Shown: in pieces, positions 1-7,700 of the stretch
How positions within the stretch are numbered: position 1 is the stretch's first letter
Layout of the letters: the number at the start of each line of letters is the position of its first letter
NCBI GenBank assembly: GCA_013287135.1
Contig: JABDEK010000004.1
Span: 23,147-87,146 of the forward strand
From: Acidobacteriota bacterium
Lineage (GTDB): Bacteria; Acidobacteriota; Terriglobia; Acidiferrales; UBA7541
Direction: 5' to 3'
Length of the DNA: 64,000 nucleotides
Program-made: the position numbers and the translations under genes
The notes under the pieces: generated by a model
Database searches by the model: none
Told to the model about the DNA's origin: nothing
Seen by the model: only the letters and a program-made list of their open reading frames with translations

Positions 1-2
1 TC

Positions 3-929
3 GTGTATTTCTTTGCCAGGAAAAGTTTGCGAAAGGCCGTGCCGGCGGCTCGCGCTTGGATACGAGACAAAAAGGAGAAATATATGGCCTGGAAGATCAC
101 TCGCGCACAGGGCGCTTGGGCGCTGGGATTGATTCTCCTATTCCTGCTACCTCCTCTTTCATCAAAGATAACCACCGACCTAGTCCTCGAACCGGGAAAA
201 GACGCGCGGGTTAGAGCTTTGGTGGAAGGGAGAGTCCAAAAAGTGTTTGTCCATGAAGGCGATCAAGTCAAAGCCGGCCAATTGCTGGGCGTTTTGGAGA
301 ACCCTGAAGTGAATGCCGACGTCCAATCGCTCCAGCACAAGCTGGCTATCGCTAGCAGCAACCTGCGCACTAACCAGGATCGCTCGGACCTCGGTCAAAC
401 AGCACAAGCGGTACGTGATCGTAAGCGGCTCGCGCAAGAACTGTCGGTAGGAAAGAACAAAGTGCAGGGACTCGAAATTCGATCACCCATCGATGGTACC
501 GTCGCGACCCCTAACGTGGACCAGGAAACCGGATCATACCTGTTGGCCGGCGACGAGTTTGCACACGTAGTCGACCGAAGCATCATGAAAGCTCGAATTC
601 TGGTACAGGATCGCGAAGTTCAAGATGTTCAACCAGGCGCTTCCGCAAAAGTGAAAGTGTTGCCATATCCTTTTCGCACTTACTCCGGCCACATCAATAG
701 AATACTTCCGGCTGCGGCCCTGGACCATCCCGTCACACAAACCGAAAAACTCGTGCGTTTAGGCCAGGACTTGACAAATTACCTCGCAGTCGAAATGGAC
801 GTCCCGAACTCAGACGGGTCCCTGATCGAGGGCATGACCGGTAAAGCAAAGATCACGGGGAATGAGGAATCTTTGGCTTGGCAGGCGGGAAAAGGAATAT
901 GGCGTTGGCTTCGTTCGCAATTCTGGTAG
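3..929 (+). CDS. HlyD-family periplasmic adaptor, 5'-truncated by the window edge
   Basis: C-terminal part of a membrane-fusion (HlyD/RND-adaptor-like) protein. The frame is open to the left edge, so the true start lies outside the window. About 35 basic residues precede one membrane segment (visible residues ~36-53). A lipoyl/biotinyl-like half-motif follows (VEGRVQKVFVHEGDQVKAGQ, ~72-91), then a short coiled-coil segment, the second lipoyl half (IRSPIDGTVATP) and a beta-barrel domain to residue ~285. In many bacteria such adaptors are fused to, or follow, an M50 peptidase and export peptides or processed precursors; whether an M50 domain lies upstream cannot be seen here. The gene converges on the microprotein genes at 1042-1724 and shares a bidirectional terminator with the first of them. 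I infer, but cannot show, that it exports those peptides. Confidence 0.8.
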   Translation: MYFFARKSLRKAVPAARAWIRDKKEKYMAWKITRAQGAWALGLILLFLLPPLSSKITTDLVLEPGKDARVRALVEGRVQKVFVHEGDQVKAGQLLGVLENPEVNADVQSLQHKLAIASSNLRTNQDRSDLGQTAQAVRDRKRLAQELSVGKNKVQGLEIRSPIDGTVATPNVDQETGSYLLAGDEFAHVVDRSIMKARILVQDREVQDVQPGASAKVKVLPYPFRTYSGHINRILPAAALDHPVTQTEKLVRLGQDLTNYLAVEMDVPNSDGSLIEGMTGKAKITGNEESLAWQAGKGIWRWLRSQFW

Positions 930-952
930 AGACTGCGAATATCGTGTAGAAG

Positions 953-992
953 TAAAAAAGGGCCGCCGTTCCTGGGACGGCAGCCCTTTTGG
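953..992. terminator. Bidirectional rho-independent terminator
   Basis: A run of A, then the hairpin GGGCCGCCGT / ACGGCAGCCC with a short loop, then TTTT. Both strands read as stem plus U-tract. It closes the HlyD gene on the plus strand and the first microprotein gene on the minus strand. Confidence 0.8.
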
Positions 993-1041
993 TACTGCAA
1001 CTGCTAACCTGTGGCGGGCATTGAAGCCCAGCCTTACAAAG

Positions 1042-1128
1042 TTAGAACTTGGTCAATGGCTTGTAGTGGTTCAACGGCTTCACTGTTCCCAGCTTCTTTC
1101 CCTTTTTCACCGGCTTTGCTTTTGCCAT
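1042..1128 (-). CDS. Lysine-rich microprotein A (28 aa), sigma-54-controlled
   Basis: ATG at 1128 and TAA at 1042-1044 give 28 residues beginning MAKAKPVKKGKKLGTVKPL; the variable tail ends in PLTKF. An AAGGAG Shine-Dalgarno sequence lies at 1144-1139, ten bases before the ATG. A -24/-12 promoter (1183-1199) puts the predicted transcript start near 1172, giving a ~44-base leader. The first 19 residues align, with one gap, to microproteins B and C, while the tails differ completely. This conserved-head, variable-tail pattern is typical of precursor peptides. There is no Cys, signal peptide or membrane segment. I do not recognise the family; a modified/exported peptide or a small basic regulatory protein are both possible. 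The HlyD adaptor ends 112 bases away on the opposite strand. Confidence 0.7.
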   Translation of the reverse strand: MAKAKPVKKGKKLGTVKPLNHYKPLTKF

Positions 1129-1182
1129 GTTCGTAAGTCTCCTTAGAACTTTTTGTTTTCCAACTTCCTACACTGCTGCTAG

Positions 1183-1199
1183 TGCAATCTACGAACCAA
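1183..1199 (-). promoter_or_regulatory. Sigma-54 (-24/-12) promoter of microprotein A
   Basis: Read on the minus strand: TTGG-TTCGTAGA-TTGCA. The TGG-N8-TTGC spacing is exact for sigma-54, with the -12 C at 1184 and a predicted start near 1172. A sigma-54 activator gene lies at 1917-3341. Confidence 0.65.
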
Positions 1200-1314
1200 A
1201 CCAGGATCGAGTGCTCCTGGAATTCCCGCACCTGATTTAAAAGCACTTACCGGCATTAGGCACAAATAATGAAGAACCGGCGGTGACCGAAAGTGTTTAA
1301 TTTTTTGTGCTGAA

Positions 1315-1329
1315 GTTGAATAATTCAAC
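1315..1329. promoter_or_regulatory. Perfect 15-bp palindrome, candidate enhancer site of the sigma-54 activator
   Basis: GTTGAAT-A-ATTCAAC is centred about 150 bp upstream of the predicted start of microprotein A, within the usual range for upstream activator sites of NtrC-type proteins. A related, imperfect element (CTGTTGAAATTCTCAG) lies at 1879-1894, about 127 bp upstream of the predicted start of microprotein C. The functional assignment is inference. Confidence 0.4.
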
Positions 1330-1429
1330 AGAATAGGCCAAAACTCCATGATGGTCGCAAAGCATCCGAACGTTCCGGAGGCATGGCCTCTAAGTCGCGG
1401 ATTCGAAAACGGGTGGGGAAGTCTTAACC

Positions 1430-1464
1430 AAAAAAAAGCTGCCAACCTTTCGGTGACAGCCGCA
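1430..1464 (-). terminator. Rho-independent terminator of the microprotein B/C transcript
   Basis: Minus strand: GCTGTCACC, GAAA loop, GGTTGGCAGC with one bulged base, then a run of seven T. It lies 70 bases downstream of the microprotein B stop codon. Confidence 0.75.
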
Positions 1465-1533
1465 TTCTGTAATCGTTCTGCTAGTGGTGAGAGATCCGAA
1501 TAAACCTCGCCTGTGACGCGAAGCCGTAATTAA

Positions 1534-1608
1534 CTACTTCCAAGCCGTTCGTGTGAGGGGTTTCGTTGGTTCCAGATTCTTTGCCTTCTTTAAGGGCTTC
1601 TTTGCCAT
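1534..1608 (-). CDS. Lysine-rich microprotein B (24 aa)
   Basis: ATG at 1608, TAG at 1534-1536, 24 residues beginning MAKKPLKKAKNLEPTKPL and ending in TAWK. A GGAG ribosome-binding site sits at 1619-1616, seven bases before the ATG. The gene follows microprotein C by 47 bases and ends before the terminator at 1430-1464, so B and C form a two-gene transcript. It is a paralogue of A and C: the head is shared and the last six residues are unique. Function unknown. Confidence 0.65.
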   Translation of the reverse strand: MAKKPLKKAKNLEPTKPLTRTAWK

Positions 1609-1655
1609 ACTTTTTCTCCGAGGGGATTGGCTCGATTGCCGAGCTCCTACACATT

Positions 1656-1724
1656 TTACCTCAATACGATGAGGGTCTTCGTCTGCTCCAGCTTTTTTGC
1701 CTTCTTTAAAGTCTTCTTTGCCAT
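1656..1724 (-). CDS. Lysine-rich microprotein C (22 aa), sigma-54-controlled
   Basis: ATG at 1724, TAA at 1656-1658, 22 residues beginning MAKKTLKKAKKLEQTKTL and ending in IVLR. A GGGAG Shine-Dalgarno sequence (1737-1733) precedes the ATG by eight bases. The -24/-12 promoter at 1770-1786 predicts a transcript start near 1759 and a ~35-base leader. This is the first gene of the B/C transcript and lies 192 bases downstream of the sigma-54 activator gene in the same orientation. Near-identity to B over the first 18 residues, each with its own ribosome-binding site, argues for selection as a coding sequence. Confidence 0.65.
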   Translation of the reverse strand: MAKKTLKKAKKLEQTKTLIVLR

Positions 1725-1769
1725 GTGATTTTCTCCCAGACGCCCGCGTTTAACGCACGGTCCTCTTAG

Positions 1770-1786
1770 TGCAAACATAATACCAA
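1770..1786 (-). promoter_or_regulatory. Sigma-54 (-24/-12) promoter of microproteins C and B
   Basis: Minus strand: TTGG-TATTATGT-TTGCA, exact TGG-N8-TTGC spacing, with the -12 C at 1771. It is the second such element in the locus and, like the first, directly precedes a microprotein gene. Confidence 0.6.
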
Positions 1787-1916
1787 TGTCAAAGAAAAAC
1801 AACGCCGTCGTTAAGTTAAGGATTTAAAAGCTGTTAGAAGAATTGCGCAGTTCCATCAGGTGCAAAGCCTGTCGTCATCTGTTGAAATTCTCAGCGGATC
1901 GATTAAAAACTCAATG

Positions 1917-3341
1917 CTATAGATTGTATTTACGACATAGATAGTTTAGACGGTTCCGATCCACGCCGAGTAATTTAGCCGCTTCTGCCCTCACTTGCTT
2001 GGCCTGCTCGAGAGCTTCTTGGAGCCACCGGCGTTCAAATGCTTCCATTTCCTTCTCCAGGTTGATTCCGCCGGAGGGCAGCCGAAACCGGTTCCGCGAA
2101 TCCCGGCCGGAAGCCTGTACGATTTCACTAGGGAGGTCTTTCAGCGAGATCACCTCCCCGTCGGTCATGATAACCAGCCGCTGAATCGCGTTCTGGAGTT
2201 CCCGGACATTGCCAGGCCACGGATAGCGCTTAAGGGCCAGCATCGCATCATCGGCGATACGCTTCAAAGGGAAGCCGTTGGCGGCACAATAGACGCTCAC
2301 GAAGTAATCTGTGAGCACAGGTATATCTTCCACTCGTTCGCGCAGCGAAGGCACGAAAATCGGCACTACGTGAATACGGTAGTAGAGATCTTCGCGAAAC
2401 CGTTCCTCCCGAACCATTTCCTCCAAATCTTCGTTGGTCGCGCTAATAAGCCTGAAATCCACCTTGATAGACTTTTTGCCACCCAATCGGGTAAACGACC
2501 TATCCTCGAGCACGCGCAGGAGCTTGCTCTGGAGTGCGGGCGTTAGCGTCGCAATTTCATCGAGGAAAAGGGTGCCTTGGTGGGCTGTTTCGACCCTACC
2601 TTCTTTTGTGGCGACCGCACCCGTGAAGGCGCCTTTTTCATAACCGAAGAGCTCAGCCTCCATCAAACCTTCAGGAAGCGCAGCGCAATTCACGCTAACG
2701 AACGCGCGATTGCGGCGTGGACTTTGCTCGTGAAGAGCCCGGGCAACCAGCTCTTTGCCTACCCCGCTCTCTCCTCGAATGATCACGTTGGTGGTCGCCC
2801 GGGCCATGCGCTTGATGGAATCGAACACGTGGCTCATGGCGTCGGTCGAACCGATCAGATCGCCATGCGCGCTCTTGCGGCTTATCTCCTGACGCAGAAT
2901 GCGGTTCTCGCGCTGAATGTGTAATTTTTCAACAGCGCGCTCAAGTAGATGCCTAAGGACGTCTGTGTCGATAGGTTTAATGAAGTAGTCGTAGGAGCCT
3001 GCGTCGATCACTTTCAGTGCGGTGGCCTTCGTTTCGTCAGAACTGAGAACGATTACAAGCGTGTCAATTTCGCTTCCCACCAGCCGGCCAAGCAGCTCGG
3101 TGCATTCACGAACTCCTGCGTCGCCGAGCGGAAGACCTAGCAGAAGAACGTCCAGTTCAGAACCTTGTAGAAGCCGATAAGCCGCTTCGAAGTCTTGCCC
3201 TTCGAACACCTCAAACTGCGATCGCAGCGCGGATGCAATCTTCGAGCGCAGGCTGTGGTCGTCATCTACAATCGCAACTTTGGGCTTTGTTACTACCGGG
3301 GTGATAGTGGTCTCCGGCGGGGAGCTGACATAAATGACCAA
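1917..3341 (-). CDS. Sigma-54-dependent NtrC-family activator with an atypical receiver
   Basis: 474 aa: receiver (~20-140), AAA+ sigma-54 interaction domain (~160-395) and C-terminal Fis-type helix-turn-helix (~435-474). Visible motifs: Walker A GESGVGKE (190-197), sigma-54-contact loop GAFTGA (237-242), Walker B LFLDE (258-262), PWPGNVREL. The receiver keeps the acidic cluster DDD (26-28), a Ser at the Thr/Ser switch position (~100) and the Lys (K122), but the phospho-acceptor Asp of the LLLD-L-P motif is Gly (G69, codon GGT, one base from GAT). Aspartyl phosphorylation there is therefore impossible. The start is a TTG; I see no better one before the receiver. No histidine kinase is adjacent. 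Two sigma-54 promoters immediately downstream, before the microprotein genes, are its obvious candidate targets. Confidence 0.9.
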   Translation of the reverse strand: MVIYVSSPPETTITPVVTKPKVAIVDDDHSLRSKIASALRSQFEVFEGQDFEAAYRLLQGSELDVLLLGLPLGDAGVRECTELLGRLVGSEIDTLVIVLSSDETKATALKVIDAGSYDYFIKPIDTDVLRHLLERAVEKLHIQRENRILRQEISRKSAHGDLIGSTDAMSHVFDSIKRMARATTNVIIRGESGVGKELVARALHEQSPRRNRAFVSVNCAALPEGLMEAELFGYEKGAFTGAVATKEGRVETAHQGTLFLDEIATLTPALQSKLLRVLEDRSFTRLGGKKSIKVDFRLISATNEDLEEMVREERFREDLYYRIHVVPIFVPSLRERVEDIPVLTDYFVSVYCAANGFPLKRIADDAMLALKRYPWPGNVRELQNAIQRLVIMTDGEVISLKDLPSEIVQASGRDSRNRFRLPSGGINLEKEMEAFERRWLQEALEQAKQVRAEAAKLLGVDRNRLNYLCRKYNL

Positions 3342-3440
3342 GCCCGCGTCGAGCCGATTCTAGGGGCCAAGAGCGGGACTGTCAACGAAATCGGTCCGCC
3401 CAACTTGAGCCGGCAGTCACTCTCGAAGCCTTACGGTAAA

Positions 3441-4466
3441 TCAGTGTGACGCCTTCCGCGGCGGCAGATATTTTTTATCGACCTTGGCGATCACCACATA
3501 ATTCGGGTCCACCATTTCGGCCAGATGAACCGTTGCCACCTTCGAGAGCAGTTCGTAAGCGTCAAGCTCGGAGAGTCCGTAATCTTGATGAATCCACTGG
3601 ATCAATTGTGTGAACGCGATGCGCAAACAATCGTCGAGCGGACGGTAAATGCCCACGGCCATAATTTCGTTCTGATTCTCGAAGCGCGGCCATTCGATAC
3701 GCTGTCCCTTGATAACTCGCACGCGCAGTCGAACCCGCAAGGGCACCTCGATCGCGGTGCCGGCGATTTCGCCGTCGCCCATGGCCGCATGCCCATCACC
3801 CATGTAGAGAAGCGCACCCGGCACGTTCACAGGCAACAGAAGCGTGTTCCCTACACTAGATTCCGACGCGTCCATGTTGCCGCCAAACTCAGCAGGAACA
3901 ACCGAACTGCGGGCTTCGCCGTTTGCCGGCGCGACGCCTATGCATCCCAGAAACGGATGCAGCGGAATTTTCACTGAGAAATTGGAATCGTGCGCTTGAA
4001 AAGTCGCCGTATTGTCGCCGGAATGGATCGGATAAAGCCATATTCGTTCGGGCAATGCAGGCTGGATCATTGGCGTGTAGTCAGTAGAGTTAAGAGCGCC
4101 AAAACCCGGAGCGAATGCTCCGACTCCTTGAGATGAGTTCACTTCCAGATTTAGAAATTCGACAGCGATCGCATCGCCTGGTTCTGCACCCTCAATAAAA
4201 AAGGGCCCAGTTAGCGGATTGTCACCTTTCACCAGCGCCAGCGTGTCGCTCGGTTTCTGAATGGCATCGCCGAACGCATCCAGCGTGTTTGTTTCTAGAA
4301 TGTCATCCGGACCGAGCCGCGCCACGGAAGGCGCCACTCCGTAAACATACTTAACTGTTTCAAGCGTCGCGTGATATTTCACAACCGGATTTTCTTTCTG
4401 AGCTTCGACTGTTGAAGCGCAAATCGAAACGCTAAAGAAAATGGAAAGCACAAGTAATTTCATCAA
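3441..4466 (-). CDS. Secreted acetamidase/formamidase-family protein
   Basis: 341 aa with a signal peptide (~1-22, cleavage after VEAQ). The body matches the FmdA/AmdA fold family: GPFFIEGAEPGDAIAVEF near residue ~95, PLHPFLGCIGVAP (~170), NMD followed by a stretch rich in polar residues, and GDGHAAMGDGEIAGTAIE (~225). Family members hydrolyse formamide or acetamide to the acid and ammonia. Export to the periplasm suggests a different or broader substrate. The gene lies 99 bases upstream of the sigma-54 activator in the same direction, and co-transcription is possible. The family call is secure; the substrate is unknown. Confidence 0.85.
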   Translation of the reverse strand: MMKLLVLSIFFSVSICASTVEAQKENPVVKYHATLETVKYVYGVAPSVARLGPDDILETNTLDAFGDAIQKPSDTLALVKGDNPLTGPFFIEGAEPGDAIAVEFLNLEVNSSQGVGAFAPGFGALNSTDYTPMIQPALPERIWLYPIHSGDNTATFQAHDSNFSVKIPLHPFLGCIGVAPANGEARSSVVPAEFGGNMDASESSVGNTLLLPVNVPGALLYMGDGHAAMGDGEIAGTAIEVPLRVRLRVRVIKGQRIEWPRFENQNEIMAVGIYRPLDDCLRIAFTQLIQWIHQDYGLSELDAYELLSKVATVHLAEMVDPNYVVIAKVDKKYLPPRKASH

Positions 4467-4777
4467 GCGATCCTCCTAATCCTTACGCACACGAAATGGA
4501 AGGGCACTCTCGAACACTAGAACTCTCGCAACGGGTTCGCGGGTTCGATAGCTTGTACCTTATGTTCCACTACGACAACAAGACCCTTCCTTAAATTCGA
4601 TTGCCTACCTAGGTAGATTTCTGGAACTGTAATGCTCTAAAAACTGAATCATCCTAGGTATGGAATCGAGGCCCGGGAAAGTTTGGCCATATATCCAGCC
4701 CGTGCGACTCCTATCCAAGGATGACCGTAGGAAACTCTATTGGTGGATAAAAGGGCCAGGTGCTGCGGGCAAAACGT
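4467..4777. promoter_or_regulatory. Divergent control region with repeated CCTAGGTA boxes
   Basis: Intergenic region between the acetamidase (minus) and the receptor gene (plus). A perfect 12-bp palindrome CTACCTAGGTAG lies at 4605-4616, and its core CCTAGGTA recurs in the same orientation at 4653-4660, 45 bp later. These look like operator sites, but no regulator can be assigned. Confidence 0.35.
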
Positions 4778-7700
4778 ATGAGATCACCGGCTCGAGGAAA
4801 TTCGAGTCGTTTGCACGAGTATGAGCTCTTGGTTCTTTTTGTATTTTGGTTGCTAACGGGATATCCAAGTCCAGCGCAAGAGTCTGCCGTTCCGCCGTCA
4901 ACAGTATCTGGAATCGTTCGGACTACTGAAGGTACCCCGATCCCCGGTGCTACAGTGCGTTTGATCAACACCGATACCAACAAAGTTTGGGTCAGTTGGA
5001 CTGACGAATCCGGCAAATTCGAATTTCCCCAAATTGCAGCGGGACCTTACCGAATAGAGGAAAGCCAGCTCGGCTTCGCGCAAGCATCCTTGATAGTCGA
5101 GGTCCCCATGGTTCCACCCGGACCAGTTCCAGTAATCTTGCGTGTTGCGACTCTGGCTGAATTGTCCGCTGCGCCAGCTACTCCCTCGAATAAGCCGCAT
5201 GCTCCCGGCAACAGAAGTAACGCCCAGAACCCCGCTGCGAACTCTGCGAACGCGCCAGGCCAAGGAGGAGCCCGAGGGCAATTACCGGCTGGAGCAGCCA
5301 ACGCGGTTCGCGAGGGGCTGGCCGGTGGTTTCGAAGAAACTGAGCTCACTGGCGAGGGAACGAACGCAGCAGGCGCAGAAGCGAACGGCGCTGCGAACGC
5401 TGGACCGCAGGCAGGAGTTTCACTCCCGGCCACTGCCAATTCAAACGCGACTTCTGACTCATTCTTGCTGCAAGGAACAGTGGGTCAGAGCCTCACCTCT
5501 AACGGACCGGGAGGTTTCGGCGGCCTAGGGGGTATAGTGCCCGGCACTCCCGGCGACCAAGGAGGAGCTGGAGGTCGTGGCGGCCGCGGCGCCGGACAAC
5601 TGTTCGGTCAAGGTGGAGGACTAGGGGGCGGCCCGGGTGGCGGAGGCGGTGGTACGGGAGGAATGTTCGGCGCACGCGGGAGATTAAACCGGCAAAGTGT
5701 AAACCGCGTGCGATTCAGCTTTTACGATCGCTACGAAAACTCCGCGTTCGATGCCAAGCCTTATTCACTCACAGGCAATCAGGTGCCCAAGCCCAGCCAT
5801 TATGACGAACGTTTCGGCGGCAACCTCGGCGGGCCGTTAAAAATTCCTCACATTTACAACGGCAGCGACCGCACATATTTTTTCGTCAACTACCAGCATG
5901 AAATCCAATCCAGCGCACTGGACACCTATTCCACAGTTCCCACCGCAGCCGAACGTAGCGGAAATTTCTGCGGTCTCGGGGTCACCATCTATAATCCGTT
6001 TTCAAACTTCACCGGACCACGCACTCCACTCGGCAATGGTTGTCAAATCCCTGCGATCAATTCCGCCGCAGCAGGACTTCTCGCTTTTTATCCTATGCCG
6101 AATCTGCCGGGAATGGTGCAGAACTATTTGCTGCAAACTACAGTGCCGATCAATAACGACATTTTGAATCTCCACGTGCTTCACACCATCAATTCCAAGT
6201 TCAGTTTGAATGGCGCCTACAACCTGAATTCCCAGCGTCAGAATACATTTGGCAATTTCCTGAGTACCGCCGGAACTCAATCAACGCTGAATCAGGCAAT
6301 CACACTCGGACTCTCACACAACTGGACTGCGCATCTGGTGGAAAGCACGCAATTGAATTGGAGCCGCAGTCGCGTTCAAATCCTAAGCGATAACTCTTTC
6401 AAAAATGACATCGCTGCAGATCTGGGAATATCAGGCGTATCCACCGAACCCCTCACCTACGGTATCCCGGCGATCAATTTCAGCAGCATTTCCGATTTGA
6501 ACGATCCACTCCCTTCTCTCGTTCGCAACCAGACGCTCCGATTTGGAGATAATTTGCGGTGGGTGCGCGGAAAACACACCGTGACTTTCGGCGGCGAGGT
6601 TCGTCGCATCCAACTCAATGCCGACGCCAATCCTCAGCCGCGCGGCCTGTTCAATTTTACCGGCGTCATGACCTCACAATTAACTTCGACCGGCCAGCCG
6701 GTGGCGCCCAATCCTCAGACCGAGCCCTTCTACGAGCTCGCCGATTTTCTCTTGGGCGTTCCCTACAGCACGACAGTCCAGTTCGGTCCGAACGCCTACT
6801 TGCGAAGTTGGGATTTTATTGCCTATGCGCAGGATGATTGGCGGGTGAACAAGCAGCTCACTATCTTGTATGGCCTCCGCTACGAGACCGTTACCCCGCC
6901 AGTGGATAAATACAACCGAATTGCTAACTTGGATTTGAATTCCACGGCCACCGCTGTCGATGTGGTCACGCCGGGCGCGGTGGGAATGTTTAACGGCCGC
7001 TATCCGCAAGCGCTGATCCACGGCGATTACGGCAATTGGGGGCCGCGCATTGGATTCGCCTGGGTGCCACAAACGATTAAACCGAAGACAGTTGTTCGCG
7101 GCGGCTTTTCGATTTTTTACAACGAAGGAATTTACAACACTCTCGCCCAACAATACTTAGAATACGAACCTCCTTTCGCTACTTCGGAGAATCTCATTAC
7201 CTCCGCCGCTCAAGTTCTGACGCTTCAGAATGGATTTCCCAGCACCAGCACAATATCCAACAAGGGCGGCGTAAATCCCTTTTACAAAAATGGATACGCA
7301 GACATTTGGACCTTAGGTACCGAAACATCGTTTACGCAAAATTGGATTTTGGATCTGACCTACACCGGCACGAAAGGTACAAATTTGGATTTGCTTCGCG
7401 CGCCGAATCGCGCTCCTTTGGGCACCAGCCCTCTGAACACACAGATTTCTTTGCGAATTCCCGGCGCCAATAGCTTCTATTACGATCAATCTGGCGCGAA
7501 TTCAATTTACAACGCACTCCAAGTGCGGTTGGTTCATCGCTTCACGCGCGGTATTTCCATCCAAGGGTTCTACACTTTTTCAAAATCGCTTGATAACGCT
7601 AGCACCATCGGCGGAACCACACCGATCGTGGTCCAGCAGGATGGCAAGTTCGCCGCAGAGCGCGGACTTTCATCATTCGACGTCCGGCATCAGGTCCGCA

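Larger units (their letters stand above)
1129..1533. other. Gene-free regulatory stretch between microproteins A and B
   Basis: Contains the leader and sigma-54 promoter of microprotein A, a perfect 15-bp palindrome at 1315-1329, and the terminator of the B/C transcript at 1430-1464. I see no convincing coding sequence. Confidence 0.6.
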
